64,000 nt of DNA. Origin: Neobacillus drentensis NBRC 102427 (GTDB lineage Bacteria; Bacillota; Bacilli; Bacillales; Cytobacillaceae). This document shows positions 34,733 through 44,025 of the stretch, piece after piece. The stretch spans positions 58,492 to 122,491 of the forward strand of contig NZ_BCUX01000017.1 in assembly GCF_001591445.1 (NCBI RefSeq). Direction: 5' to 3'. A model generated the notes under the pieces. That model saw nothing but the letters and a program-made list of their open reading frames with translations, made no database searches and had not been told where the DNA came from. Positions within the stretch are counted from its first letter, which is position 1, and every line of letters starts with the position of its first letter. The translations under genes were made by a program, and so were the position numbers.

Positions 34733-35548
34733 TTATCGATTCACTTTTGTAAATGAAGCATGTGAAATTATATCTTCCGAAGAAACTAAAGATAATTGGT
34801 TTAAAAATTCAATTTGGAAACTTCCCGGTCCCATTTCAGCTGTCAGTACCGCCGCTTTTTCAGCAGCAATCTCATAGAACGTTAATGCAGACACCGTAGC
34901 TTGAATTAGATCCTTTTCTACCCCTGCAAATGCCCCAATCACTGAGGTTAATAGACACCCCATTCCCGTCACCTTTGTCATAATCGGATGTCCATTGCAA
35001 ACAAGATAGGTTGTTTCACCGTCCGAGACGACATCCTCTTTACCAGTAATGACGACAACACAATTCCATGCTTGGGCCGCTTTGATCGCGAGGGTAACAG
35101 TATCCCCGTTTGCTGTCGTACCTGCATCGACGCCCTTAATTTCCCATTTCTCCCCGATAACATTAGCTATCTCCGCTGCGTTACCCCGAATCACAGAGAC
35201 TTTTACTTCGCTCATTATTCTTTGCGCGGTTTCGGTTCGGTAGGACGTGGCGCCGGCACCAACCGGATCAAATATGACTGGTACAGCAGATTCATTGGCC
35301 GCTTTACCGGCAATGATCATCGATTCTACTGTTTGTGGGTTTAAAGTACCAATATTCAAAACTAGTGAACTCGCAATCTTAGCCATGTCAGCAACTTCTT
35401 CGGCAGCATACGCCATAACAGGTGAGGCACCTAAGGCGAGAAGCCCATTTGCAGTGAAATTTGTGACAACCACATTGGTGATATTATGTACAAGCGGGTT
35501 AACCTTTCTTACTTTTTCCAACGTTTCAAATAAGCTGTTTTTTTCCAT
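34733..35548 (-). CDS. thiM: Hydroxyethylthiazole kinase
   Basis: A 271-residue thiazole salvage kinase. It has the [20 protein letters not shown] start, NIGTLNP and VFDPVGAGA segments, and the catalytic [15 protein letters not shown] near the end (Cys-containing anion hole). It phosphorylates salvaged thiazole for ThiE. It is the first gene of the operon behind the TPP riboswitch. Confidence 0.97.
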   Translation of the reverse strand: MEKNSLFETLEKVRKVNPLVHNITNVVVTNFTANGLLALGASPVMAYAAEEVADMAKIASSLVLNIGTLNPQTVESMIIAGKAANESAVPVIFDPVGAGATSYRTETAQRIMSEVKVSVIRGNAAEIANVIGEKWEIKGVDAGTTANGDTVTLAIKAAQAWNCVVVITGKEDVVSDGETTYLVCNGHPIMTKVTGMGCLLTSVIGAFAGVEKDLIQATVSALTFYEIAAEKAAVLTAEMGPGSFQIEFLNQLSLVSSEDIISHASFTKVNR

Positions 35549-35575
35549 TCCAAACTCCCCTTTTCTTTTTTAAAA

Positions 35576-35608
35576 AATAAAAAAACCAGATCCATAAACG
35601 GACCTGGT
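35576..35608 (-). terminator. Riboswitch-controlled terminator upstream of thiM
   Basis: Read leftward: ACCAGGTCC and GGATCTGGT arms, then seven or more T. The first arm contains CAGGTCCG, exactly complementary to CGGACCTG inside the aptamer, so the two structures should exclude each other: TPP-bound aptamer leaves the terminator free. Confidence 0.85.
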
Positions 35609-35643
35609 TAGTTAGTCAGAGAAAAAACAAAACATTCACTTGG

Positions 35644-35735
35644 CTACTTTCCTACGCTGGTATTACCCAGATCAGGTCCGAAGGGTTAAAAACTAATCGT
35701 TTTCTCTCAGCCTGATTACAGGGCACCCCTAGTAG
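35644..35735 (-). promoter_or_regulatory. TPP riboswitch (THI element)
   Basis: The - strand carries the conserved cores GGGGTGCC, CTGAGAGA, ACCCTTCGGACCTGATC and GGGTAATACCAGCGTAGG in the right order, with P1 formed by CTACT and AGTAG. It senses thiamin pyrophosphate and turns off the whole thiM-thiD-thiE-tenA-thiZ-thiX-thiY operon by premature termination. Confidence 0.97.
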
Positions 35736-35809
35736 ATCTTGTATTTAATTAATTACATGATATTCCTATGATACTAGAATGTAAAGGAAAAGGATTAATG
35801 AACTTCCCC

Positions 35810-36049
35810 TTAACTTTTTGCTATTTCTATTAGATCCTTTAGTTCATTGGTAAATCCTTTAACAGCTCGATTATCAACGACTGTCACGGGAACACCGAGA
35901 AAACCGAATTTTCCCACTTCCTCCTGATATTCAGGGTTCGCCAATACGTCCCTGGATTCAAAAGCAATTCCTTCCTCAGTTAGGACTTTTTTGACCATCG
36001 TGCACTCGATACAGTCTTTGGTTGTATAAACAATTACTTGTTTGCTCAT
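35810..36049 (-). CDS. Glutaredoxin-family protein (NrdH-like)
   Basis: A 79-residue thioredoxin-fold protein with the redox motif CIEC (residues 13-16), the cis-Pro VPVTVV, and the late GFTNELKDLI helix. It is the size of NrdH-type glutaredoxins or the YtpP-like small redoxins. The motif CxxC with Ile-Glu inside is unusual for NrdH, which usually has CxxC with Met-Gln. It probably reduces a disulfide in the cytoplasm. Confidence 0.88.
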   Translation of the reverse strand: MSKQVIVYTTKDCIECTMVKKVLTEEGIAFESRDVLANPEYQEEVGKFGFLGVPVTVVDNRAVKGFTNELKDLIEIAKS

Positions 36050-36280
36050 TGTTCATTTTCCCCTTTTATACAATTTCAGAAGTTTACATTCACCGTTTAA
36101 CTTAAGTATAACCCAAAAGAATTGCCTTTTCATTTGAGACGCTTTGGTTAATAAAACAGGTTTCATTTTATTTGGGAAATAATCAGCGTTTTTTCTTTAA
36201 AAAAAGTATCGATAATTGTCTAATCATGCGCTTTCCCGAGGAATAATTCACGTTTATTTCCGTAAAATTAAGTACTAGAG

Positions 36281-36343
36281 ATTCGCTGATTAAAGTTAAT
36301 AATTTACTGATAGACGAGAAAAATCCGCCGATAGGGTGTAATT
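36281..36343. repeat. Degenerate 21-bp period tandem repeat (three units)
   Basis: The 320-bp gap 36050-36369 holds three units starting ATTCGCTGATT (36281), ATTTACTGATAG (36302) and ATCCGCCGATAG (36323), exactly 21 bp apart. They match the six-unit array at 57545-57670 (ATTCGCYGATAGAAC). The rest of this gap shows no gene. Confidence 0.6.
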
Positions 36344-36369
36344 TTACACTAATATCAATCACTATAAAA

Positions 36370-37365
36370 CTATCGAACCATGACCCCCGTCAGGAAGGTT
36401 AGGAATACGTGTGTGCCAAGTTTAACAGTGGGTTGGGCGAATGTATCCTTTTGTGGATCCAGACAGACGATGTCCATCGCTTTTATTTTTGGATGTTTGG
36501 CAGCAGCCAGTACCCCTTCGAGCAGTTCTGCCGTAGTCATGCCCCCCGGTGTTGAGGCCGGTACCCCTGGAGCATAGGCAATATCAAGCACATCCATATC
36601 GACTGTTAAATAAATGGTATCTACCTTTGCAGCAAGCTCTTCTAAACAAGCCACCACCGTTTCTTTGATCCCTGTTTTTCGTGTTTCACGAAGTGTAAAA
36701 TAATTGACGCCTTGTTCATCCGCATACTTCTTCAAGTCTTTTGTGTTAAAAAATCCATGCAGGCCGATATTGTACATATTACTTCCCTCAACTATTCCGC
36801 TCTCAATTAAGTTACGCATTGGAGTCCCGTTGGAGGGGCCGTTATCAGTCATGTCTCGTAAATCAAAATGGGTATCAAACTGTAGAATTCCAATTTTCTC
36901 ATCGGGCCTCGCTTGATGAAGTCCCTTTACCATCATCGCTGTAATCGAATGATCGCCGCCAATTGCACATACTTTGGAAGTTTCAAAATGCTGATGGAGT
37001 GCAGTAGACGCTGCGATGATATTGTCATGGCAGCGCCTGATATCGGTAACATGCATCGGTACATCACCAACATCCAAGGCTGTCATTTCCGACAAATCGA
37101 TTTCTTCGTCAAGATTATACGTTGTGAACCCTTTCCAAGCACGGCGGAATGCATCAGGAAATTCAGAAGCACCCGAAGCGCTAATCGATGAGCGAGACAG
37201 TGGAACACCAACAACTACAAAGTCGGCGTCCTTACTTTTCTCAGGATCAGAAGAAGCCGAAAGCGGCTGAATCCACTCGTGCACCTTTGCAACCTCGGCC
37301 CCTTCATCTGGTCTTACCCATGTAAAACTCGGCGGATTCAGTTTAGGATAGAGAAAGCTCTTCAA
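36370..37365 (-). CDS. hutG: Formimidoylglutamase
   Basis: A 331-residue ureohydrolase-family enzyme (agmatinase/arginase fold). Its manganese ligands are visible in GGDHSITAM, QFDTHFDLRD and LTVDMDVLDIAYAPG. HutG hydrolyses formiminoglutamate to formamide and glutamate, the last step of histidine breakdown. Arginase or agmatinase share the fold, but the hut neighbours decide the call. The TTG start lies inside the end of hutI, so the two are coupled. Confidence 0.93.
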   Translation of the reverse strand: MKSFLYPKLNPPSFTWVRPDEGAEVAKVHEWIQPLSASSDPEKSKDADFVVVGVPLSRSSISASGASEFPDAFRRAWKGFTTYNLDEEIDLSEMTALDVGDVPMHVTDIRRCHDNIIAASTALHQHFETSKVCAIGGDHSITAMMVKGLHQARPDEKIGILQFDTHFDLRDMTDNGPSNGTPMRNLIESGIVEGSNMYNIGLHGFFNTKDLKKYADEQGVNYFTLRETRKTGIKETVVACLEELAAKVDTIYLTVDMDVLDIAYAPGVPASTPGGMTTAELLEGVLAAAKHPKIKAMDIVCLDPQKDTFAQPTVKLGTHVFLTFLTGVMVR

Positions 37366-38635
37366 CTAACTGACCTCCCCTGACAACCACTTGACCATTT
37401 TTCACTACCGTATCCGTATGATTCACACCATAGGAATATTGCAGTTTCATATAATTCCCAACGTTAAAAATCGTGACATCACCTTTTTTACCGACTTCTA
37501 AGCTGCCAATTTCACGCCCGCGATTAATCGCATGGGCAGCATTAATTGTCGTTGCAGTAATTACTTCTGCAGGTGTCATTCCCATTTTTAAACAGCCAAG
37601 ATTCATAATAAATGGCAGTGAAACCGTAGGTGATGAGCCTGGATTACAATCGGTTGAAAGTGCCACAGGTACACCCAAATCTACCATTTTGCGACCATTC
37701 GCAGACTCTGCCATTAAAAAGTATGCCGTTCCAGGCAGCAACACACCGACAACTCCTTTATCAGCCATTGCTTTCATGCCTTTTTCTGATGCTTTTAAGA
37801 GATGGTCCGCCGAAATGGCCCCAACTTCTGCCGCTAATTCTGCCCCTTCATAGGGCTCAATTTCATCCGCATGTATCTTCGGAATCAAGCCATAGCGCAG
37901 GCCTGCTTCAAGAATCTGTTTCGATTGCTCTGGTGTAAACACACCATGTTCACAGAAGACATCATTGAATTCAGCCAGGCCGAGCTCTGCCACCTTTGGA
38001 ATCATTTCATCAATCAGCAATCTTACAAACTCATCTGGATTTTGTTTGTATTCCTTCGGAACGGCATGAGCTCCCATGAAGGTTGAAACCACATCCATCA
38101 CATGCTTGTCGTTTAGCTGTTTGGACACTTCTAGCTGCTTTAATTCGGTTTTCCATTCCATCCCGTAGCCGCTCTTCGCTTCAACCGTTGTGACGCCGTG
38201 GCGGAGAAATTGATTCAAACGCTCATAGCCTTCTTGAAAAAGCTCTTCATGTGTTGCCGACTGCGTCCTTCTAGTCGTTGCATAAATCCCGCCGCCGCTA
38301 TTCATGATTTCCATATAGGTGGCACCTTGAAGTCGCATATTAAACTCATTTTCTCTGCTGCCGGCAAATACAAGATGGGTGTGCGGGTCAATTAGCCCTG
38401 GAGTTACCAGCTTTCCAGTTGCATCCACTACATCCGCTTCACCCAATCGCTTCGCATATTTTTCCGCCAGCTCCACATCTGTACCAACAGCCTGAATCAC
38501 TCCGTCTTCAATCCAAATACTGCCATTCTCAATAATGCCAAGCTCAGACATCTCGCCCTTTAAACGGGGAGCATCGGAACTCCCCTGTAATGTCACAAGC
38601 TGAGAGGCATTTCTGATAAAAATTGGTGAACTCAT
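37343..38635 (-). CDS. hutI: Imidazolonepropionase
   Basis: A 430-residue amidohydrolase-superfamily enzyme, the usual length. It has the metal motif DPHTHLVFAGSR near residue 83, a further His in KIHADEIEP and a late Asp in LSTDCNPGSSP. It opens the imidazolone ring to formiminoglutamate. It follows hutU by 21 bases in the same operon. Confidence 0.96.
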   Translation of the reverse strand: MSSPIFIRNASQLVTLQGSSDAPRLKGEMSELGIIENGSIWIEDGVIQAVGTDVELAEKYAKRLGEADVVDATGKLVTPGLIDPHTHLVFAGSRENEFNMRLQGATYMEIMNSGGGIYATTRRTQSATHEELFQEGYERLNQFLRHGVTTVEAKSGYGMEWKTELKQLEVSKQLNDKHVMDVVSTFMGAHAVPKEYKQNPDEFVRLLIDEMIPKVAELGLAEFNDVFCEHGVFTPEQSKQILEAGLRYGLIPKIHADEIEPYEGAELAAEVGAISADHLLKASEKGMKAMADKGVVGVLLPGTAYFLMAESANGRKMVDLGVPVALSTDCNPGSSPTVSLPFIMNLGCLKMGMTPAEVITATTINAAHAINRGREIGSLEVGKKGDVTIFNVGNYMKLQYSYGVNHTDTVVKNGQVVVRGGQLVEELSLS

Positions 38636-38656
38636 TAATCTATCATCCTCTCATTC

Positions 38657-40330
38657 TTAGTCTTGCTGAAGCATTGGCATTTTGATGCCCTTTTCTTTAG
38701 CAGTTTTAATCGCAAGCTCATAGCCTGCATCGGCATGACGGACAACACCCATGCCGGGGTCAGTTGTTAATACCCGTTCTAAACGTACTTCCGCATCCTT
38801 TGAACCGTCCGCTACAATTACCATGCCCGAATGCTGCGAATAACCCATACCGACGCCGCCGCCGTGATGTAATGAAACCCAGCTCGCTCCGCCAACCGCA
38901 TTAATCATCGCATTTAAGATCGGCCAGTCGGAAACTGCATCGCTTCCGTCTCTCATTGCTTCTGTTTCACGATTTGGCGATGCTACTGAACCGGCATCTA
39001 AGTGATCGCGGCCAATAACGATTGGTGCCGATACTTCTCCGGACGCAACCATATCATTGATCACTTTACCAAAACGGGCACGATTGCCATAGCCAAGCCA
39101 GCAAATCCGGGCAGGAAGGCCTTGGAAGCTGATTTTTTCTTGAGCCATTTTTACCCATTTGCAGAGATGTTCGTCATCTTTGAATTCGCGAAGCAAGGCT
39201 TCATCAATTTTACGAATATCTTCAGGATCTCCTGAAAGTGCTGCCCAGCGGAAAGGACCTTTTCCTTCGCAGAATAATGGACGGATATAGGCGGGAACAA
39301 AACCTGGGAAATCAAATGCATTTTCCACACCTTGATCCTTCGCTATTTGACGAATGTTGTTACCATAGTCGAACGTTACCGCACCTTTTTGTTGCATTGT
39401 AAGCATTGCCTTTACATGCACAGCCATGCCTTGTTTTGAAAGTTCTACATACTTAGTAGGATTTTCTTTTCGTAAGGCAGCCGCTTGTTCTAATGTAAAA
39501 CCAAGTGGAACATAGCCATTTAGCGGGTCGTGTGCAGAAGTTTGATCCGTTAAAACATCCGGATTAAAGCCTTTTTCAATCATAATTGGTAAAATTTCTG
39601 CTGCATTACCTAATAACCCAATCGATAATGCTTTACCTGCGATCTTCGCTTCATGTGCCATTTTTAATGCTATCTCAAGATCATTTGTTTTCACATCAAG
39701 GTAAGCGGTTTCAATCCGGCGGTCAATTCTTGTTTCATCCACATCGATTGCGATACATACCCCATCGTTCATTGTTACCGATAACGGCTGTGCACCACCC
39801 ATGCCTCCGAGTCCTGCTGTTAGAGTGATCGTGTGTTTTAATGTTCCTCCGAATTCCTGACGAGCAAGCTCGGCAAACGTTTCATACGTTCCTTGGACAA
39901 TTCCTTGGCTGCCGATATAAATCCAACTGCCTGCGGTCATTTGCCCGTACATCATCAAGCCCTTTTTATCTAACTCATGGAAATGTTCCCAATTCGCCCA
40001 AGCAGGAACCAGGTTGGAGTTGGCAAGCAACACGCGCGGTGCATCCTTATGAGATTTCCAAACAGCCACTGGCTTACCAGATTGAATCATTAACGTTTCG
40101 TCATTCTCCAATTCAAGGAGCGTTTTCACGATCGCATCATAGGACTCCCAGTTACGAGCAGCCTTACCAATTCCACCGTAAACGACTAAATCCTCTGGTC
40201 TTTCAGCCACCTCTTGATCCAGATTATTCATCAGCATACGCAGTGCCGCCTCCTGAATCCAGCCCTTTGCATGTAATTCCGTCCCTTTATAGTTTTTAAT
40301 GACTCTTGGTTTCGCAGTGTTCGTCTCCAT
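38657..40330 (-). CDS. hutU: Urocanate hydratase
   Basis: A 557-residue urocanase, which adds water to urocanate using NAD as prosthetic group. Recognised segments include [45 protein letters not shown] and the late [26 protein letters not shown], each given in part. The ATG at 40330 follows GGGAG; a GTG start three codons upstream is less well placed. It is the first hut gene of the cluster. No hutH or hutP gene lies within the window. Confidence 0.97.
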   Translation of the reverse strand: METNTAKPRVIKNYKGTELHAKGWIQEAALRMLMNNLDQEVAERPEDLVVYGGIGKAARNWESYDAIVKTLLELENDETLMIQSGKPVAVWKSHKDAPRVLLANSNLVPAWANWEHFHELDKKGLMMYGQMTAGSWIYIGSQGIVQGTYETFAELARQEFGGTLKHTITLTAGLGGMGGAQPLSVTMNDGVCIAIDVDETRIDRRIETAYLDVKTNDLEIALKMAHEAKIAGKALSIGLLGNAAEILPIMIEKGFNPDVLTDQTSAHDPLNGYVPLGFTLEQAAALRKENPTKYVELSKQGMAVHVKAMLTMQQKGAVTFDYGNNIRQIAKDQGVENAFDFPGFVPAYIRPLFCEGKGPFRWAALSGDPEDIRKIDEALLREFKDDEHLCKWVKMAQEKISFQGLPARICWLGYGNRARFGKVINDMVASGEVSAPIVIGRDHLDAGSVASPNRETEAMRDGSDAVSDWPILNAMINAVGGASWVSLHHGGGVGMGYSQHSGMVIVADGSKDAEVRLERVLTTDPGMGVVRHADAGYELAIKTAKEKGIKMPMLQQD

Positions 40331-40623
40331 CGATTCCACTCCCTTTTCTTTACTAATCTACTATTATTATAAAAATAAAATCTTCTGAAAAACACAAAGG
40401 GAACCTTAGAAAACAGAAAATATTTTTAGTTCTATTGTTATTTTTTTAGATAGTTTGTCTTATTAACTATAATATCTTTATAAATAAGATATTATTTTTA
40501 GGCGCAATTTTATAAAAAATGACCCAATCATTTTCCTGACGGGTCGACTATCTTCATTATTTTAACGAACACAAACATAGATCTTCATTTTTCATTATAT
40601 CTCCCAAAATAAATGACTAAAAA
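40331..40623. other. Intergenic region upstream of hutU
   Basis: AT-rich sequence with the hutU promoter expected on the - strand. A weak hairpin at 40521-40545 (GACCC and GGGTC) with an AT-rich tail may terminate the upstream regulator gene. No HutP-box or cre site was found by eye. Confidence 0.4.
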
Positions 40624-42129
40624 TCAGTCGGTCTCCTTCTCGCTTTTAAACATTTTCACTTTATTCATGCGAAATTCTCTTGGAGAAGTACCTGTTAATT
40701 CCTTAAACATCCGGCTAAAATAATTAGAATTTTGATAGCCTGTAAGGTTTGAAATTTCATTAATTGATTTGTTCGTTTCAATCAGTAAGCGTTTTGCTTC
40801 CTTCATTCTTATTGCCGTCAATAATTCTGTAAAGCTTGAACCGGTTTTAGTATTTATCATATGGCTGAAATAGGAGGGATTTCGGTCAACATACAGGGCC
40901 ACATCTTCGAGCCTGAGTGAACTATTGGAAAAATGAGTCTCCATAAAGGATATGCCGCGTTCAATCGGATCTTGTTTATGTCTTGTGCTATTCGCGGCAC
41001 CTATAAACAATTTTTGGATAAATAAGATGAGATTTTGAACCGTACGGTAAAGTACCTTGTCGTACAAAATTGAATTGAAAATATAGCGGTACTCCAGTTC
41101 ATAGCTTTGGCTCTCGTCTAAGTTATTGGTCTTCATAAATCTTCTAACCTGCGCGAGAATACTCGTAAGCTGAATTCTTACTAATCCTGGATCCGGAAAT
41201 GGTTCTTGCAATTGCAAAAATTCCTCGTATAGCCACTTTTTTATTTTTTCTAAATCGGCATTTGTTAGCATGTCGACCCATACTCTCTGTTCTGGAGGTG
41301 CTAAAAAAGGGTCAATATGAATCCATTCCGGTGATTGTTCGAATTCAACTACTTGGCGATAGCCTTTATAATAGGTGAAATCCAGCATTTTTCGGGCCTG
41401 AAGGTATTTTTGATTCAAGCCCATTGCCACAGAATTTCCTTTATGGACAACGATGGCAAGCGGGTCAGAAAATTCCTCCTCCCATTTTCTCATTGCCTTT
41501 TGACACTGCTCTGTTAAATGACCCGTTTCCTTAAACAAACTTACGACCATATCGTCGATTGCAAAAATACCCTGGACTCCCTTGAAAGGAAATTCTTTTA
41601 AGAAAGAATGCAATGATTTTATCTTTCCGTTACTTTCCGTTTGAAAAGCCGCGATATGAAAATTTGCTGAGTCAGAAGGTTGCGAAATAAATAACGCTTC
41701 ATATGATATGTCCTTATATGTATTGGGAATGAGTATTCCGTCTGCTGGATTTTTTGTTCCAAGTTTTCTTGAGGCTTTATGGAAAGCTGATGTAACCTTA
41801 GTCGGCGCTAAAGGTTTAATCATTAAATCTAACGCTTGCATGTCAATGGCGAGGCGAGCTTTTTCAAAGGTTCCCTCTGCGGAAGTTAACAGTAATACCG
41901 GATTATAGATGTGAATTAGGTCACGGAAAGTGGACCAATCCTCCTTAGAGATCATATCAAGTTCGATTAAGACAACGTCCGGCCTTTCTTGTTCAAATCT
42001 AACGACAAATTCTCGGTAATTAGAAGCCACTCCTATATTTGTGACAGGTATCGAAGACGTTTTTAACAGCCATTTTAATCCCTCACGTTCATTCAAATCG
42101 CGATCGGCTATCAGCCACTTTCCTTCCAT
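40624..42129 (-). CDS. AraC-type regulator with pseudo-receiver domain
   Basis: A 501-residue protein. Residues 1-120 look like a response-regulator receiver, but the phospho-acceptor position reads VVLIELDM, with Glu56 where Asp is usual; the later Lys in LMIKP is kept. A long middle domain (about 130-390) is followed by a C-terminal AraC/XylS double HTH (ISFMETHFSNSSLRLEDVA, then SINEISNLTGYQNSNYFSRM). It lies directly upstream of hutU on the same strand and may control it, but other targets are possible. The Glu may lock it in an active-like state. Confidence 0.85.
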   Translation of the reverse strand: MEGKWLIADRDLNEREGLKWLLKTSSIPVTNIGVASNYREFVVRFEQERPDVVLIELDMISKEDWSTFRDLIHIYNPVLLLTSAEGTFEKARLAIDMQALDLMIKPLAPTKVTSAFHKASRKLGTKNPADGILIPNTYKDISYEALFISQPSDSANFHIAAFQTESNGKIKSLHSFLKEFPFKGVQGIFAIDDMVVSLFKETGHLTEQCQKAMRKWEEEFSDPLAIVVHKGNSVAMGLNQKYLQARKMLDFTYYKGYRQVVEFEQSPEWIHIDPFLAPPEQRVWVDMLTNADLEKIKKWLYEEFLQLQEPFPDPGLVRIQLTSILAQVRRFMKTNNLDESQSYELEYRYIFNSILYDKVLYRTVQNLILFIQKLFIGAANSTRHKQDPIERGISFMETHFSNSSLRLEDVALYVDRNPSYFSHMINTKTGSSFTELLTAIRMKEAKRLLIETNKSINEISNLTGYQNSNYFSRMFKELTGTSPREFRMNKVKMFKSEKETD

Positions 42130-42207
42130 CGTCCTGTCCCACTTTCTTTCCCATTTCTTTTAAAAAGATAATATGTATTCACTAAATTTATATCTTCGCT
42201 GCCGATT

Positions 42208-42603
42208 CTACGCCTTATTTTGCCGATTGGAGAAAATTATCCCGAAAACCATGCTGATTAAAATAGCCATTAAATAAATAGTTCCTGTGGAAATCGCCAG
42301 GAAATTGATGATCATTCCGAAGCTTTTATTAACCAGACTTAACATAATCCCCTTAAAAACAGGTGTGTAAATGATGAGATAAGGGATGAGCACTAAAGGA
42401 ACAGCCAGCCAATTATGACCGATTATACTTTTGGTCAATAGAAAAGAAATGATTGCTAGCAACACAGCCAATCCGTAAACAAACCAATTGATGTATTGAA
42501 GAGCACGTTCCGGCTGGTCGAAGAACGCTAATATATTGAGACATATAACCCAAATGATTGCAAGAAAAATCGCGAGAACCTGTGTTTTAAACAAAATTTT
42601 CAT
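42208..42603 (-). CDS. Small four-helix membrane protein, unknown
   Basis: A 131-residue protein with four hydrophobic segments across its length and a short basic C-terminus (NRQNKA). The ribosome site is GATGAGGA. No family is recognised. It sits between the AraC-type regulator and terD with terminators on both sides. Confidence 0.6.
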   Translation of the reverse strand: MKILFKTQVLAIFLAIIWVICLNILAFFDQPERALQYINWFVYGLAVLLAIISFLLTKSIIGHNWLAVPLVLIPYLIIYTPVFKGIMLSLVNKSFGMIINFLAISTGTIYLMAILISMVFGIIFSNRQNKA

Positions 42604-42693
42604 ATTAAATCCATCCTCAAATCAAAATAAAATAATTATCTCCACCATACCCCAAACCAAAATCCCTGTCCATTTTAGATTTTCTAAACAAAG

Positions 42694-42734
42694 AAAAAGG
42701 ACAAAAGGGTCAATCGACCTTTTTTGTCCTTTTG
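42694..42734. terminator. Terminator between the membrane protein and terD
   Basis: AAAAGGACAAAAGGGTC and GACCTTTTTTGTCCTTTT form a long stem; it ends the leftward terD transcript. Confidence 0.75.
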
Positions 42735-42745
42735 TTTTTACCATC

Positions 42746-43327
42746 TTAACCTACGTTTAGACCAAAGTCTGTTGCGATGCGTGCTAATCCGCCTTGGTAA
42801 CCCGAGCCGACGGCAGAGAATTTCCACTCGCCATTATGGCGGTATAATTCTCCTACAACGATGGCAGTTTCAATCGAGAAGTCCTCCCCTAAATCATAAC
42901 GAATGAGTTCCTGGTTAGTTTCTTCATTTACGATTCGGCAGAATGCATTAGATACCTGTCCAAAATTCTGACCGCGCGCTTCTCCATCATGAATCGTAAT
43001 AACAAAAGAGATTTTCTCCACTTGAGTAGGAACTGCACTAAGATTTACTTTTACCTGCTCATCATCCCCGTCACCTTCTCCTGTGCGGTTATCACCTGTA
43101 TGTACCACGGAACCATTTCCGCCTTCAAGCTGGTTGTAAAACACAAAGTCCTTTTCAGAAGTAACCTTTCCATTAGCTCCTAATAAGAAAATACTCGCAT
43201 CTAAATCGAAGTCATTTCCACCATCATAACGATTGGTATCCCAGCCTAGACCTACTACCACTTTCGATAAACCAGGATTTGTTTTCGTTAAATCAACCTT
43301 TTGACCTTTAGACAATGAAATAGCCAT
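42746..43327 (-). CDS. terD: TerD-family protein
   Basis: A 193-residue TerD/YceD-like protein. It has the calcium-binding segments [24 protein letters not shown] and, later, [14 protein letters not shown], and ends in [10 protein letters not shown]. TerD proteins are linked to tellurite and general stress resistance, and in B. subtilis relatives are part of the sigma-B stress response. It stands alone here, without terABC neighbours in view. A GTG start six codons earlier lacks the spacing of the chosen ATG. Confidence 0.92.
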   Translation of the reverse strand: MAISLSKGQKVDLTKTNPGLSKVVVGLGWDTNRYDGGNDFDLDASIFLLGANGKVTSEKDFVFYNQLEGGNGSVVHTGDNRTGEGDGDDEQVKVNLSAVPTQVEKISFVITIHDGEARGQNFGQVSNAFCRIVNEETNQELIRYDLGEDFSIETAIVVGELYRHNGEWKFSAVGSGYQGGLARIATDFGLNVG

Positions 43328-43540
43328 AAAAAAACACCCTTTCACTCTTAAATTTTATGTCCCCTTCTATTATAAATAGAAAGTTACTAAAAATCGAACT
43401 CTACGAAAGATTATTTTACTTAAAAGGAATAATTTTCTACCATTATTTACACACATTTAATTCAAAGAGTTAGTTTTCACCGGTTTTGAGTAATGAAAAA
43501 TGGTTAAAATAAGATTGTCAAATATTATTGAGGTAGTTTG

Positions 43541-43549
43541 TGCTATAAT
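43541..43549 (+). promoter_or_regulatory. Extended -10 promoter of the GIY-YIG gene
   Basis: TGCTATAAT is a perfect extended -10; TTGTCA at 43515 is too far away to be its -35 (23 bp). Confidence 0.55.
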
Positions 43550-43604
43550 GAACTGTTAGCAAAACGGGGACACCGTTTATTTTACGCAAGGAGCGATTTT
43601 CTTA

Positions 43605-43979
43605 ATGATAAAAATTGAAATACCTAATCCTGATATAGTGATTACAAAGAAAAATCAAGTTGGAGAAAAAGTGGAGGCACCAATAAGCAGCGTTTATGGA
43701 TTTACTGATTATAATAAAATCCCCAGAGACAAAGGTGGGATTATTTTATTTTCAAACGCAAATGATGAACTATTATTTGTAGGTAAAGCCAGGAAATTGC
43801 GCCCGCGCGTCAAGAAACATTTTGAAGATACCGTTTCGCCAATTAAGCTACATCGAGATGAAGTTTATCGGATTGCAGTATGTGTTGTGGAAGATCCAGT
43901 GGAAAGAGAAATTTACGAAACTTATATTATCAATACATTACAGGCAAAATATAACGTCGATAAAGTTTTTTATAAATAA
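43605..43979 (+). CDS. GIY-YIG nuclease-fold protein (YurQ-like)
   Basis: A 124-residue protein whose core is a GIY-YIG domain: GGIILFSNANDELL (44-57), FVGKARKLRPRVKKHF (58-73, with Arg66 and Arg68) and EREIYETYIINTL (100-112) with the metal-binding Glu. It resembles the UvrC N-terminal nuclease domain and the stand-alone YurQ of B. subtilis. Both Tyr of the name motif are replaced (GII, FVG), which is common in UvrC-like relatives. Cutting activity is likely but not certain. The start follows AAGGAG. Confidence 0.82.
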   Translation: MIKIEIPNPDIVITKKNQVGEKVEAPISSVYGFTDYNKIPRDKGGIILFSNANDELLFVGKARKLRPRVKKHFEDTVSPIKLHRDEVYRIAVCVVEDPVEREIYETYIINTLQAKYNVDKVFYK

Positions 43980-43986
43980 AATAGGG

Positions 43987-44025
43987 AAAAGAGCGGGTTG
44001 GAAAAAGCCAACCTGCTCTTTTTTT
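43987..44025. terminator. Bidirectional terminator
   Basis: GAGCGGGTTGG and CCAACCTGCTC form the stem, with AAAA before and seven T after. It ends the GIY-YIG gene and the convergent ATP-grasp gene. Confidence 0.85.
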
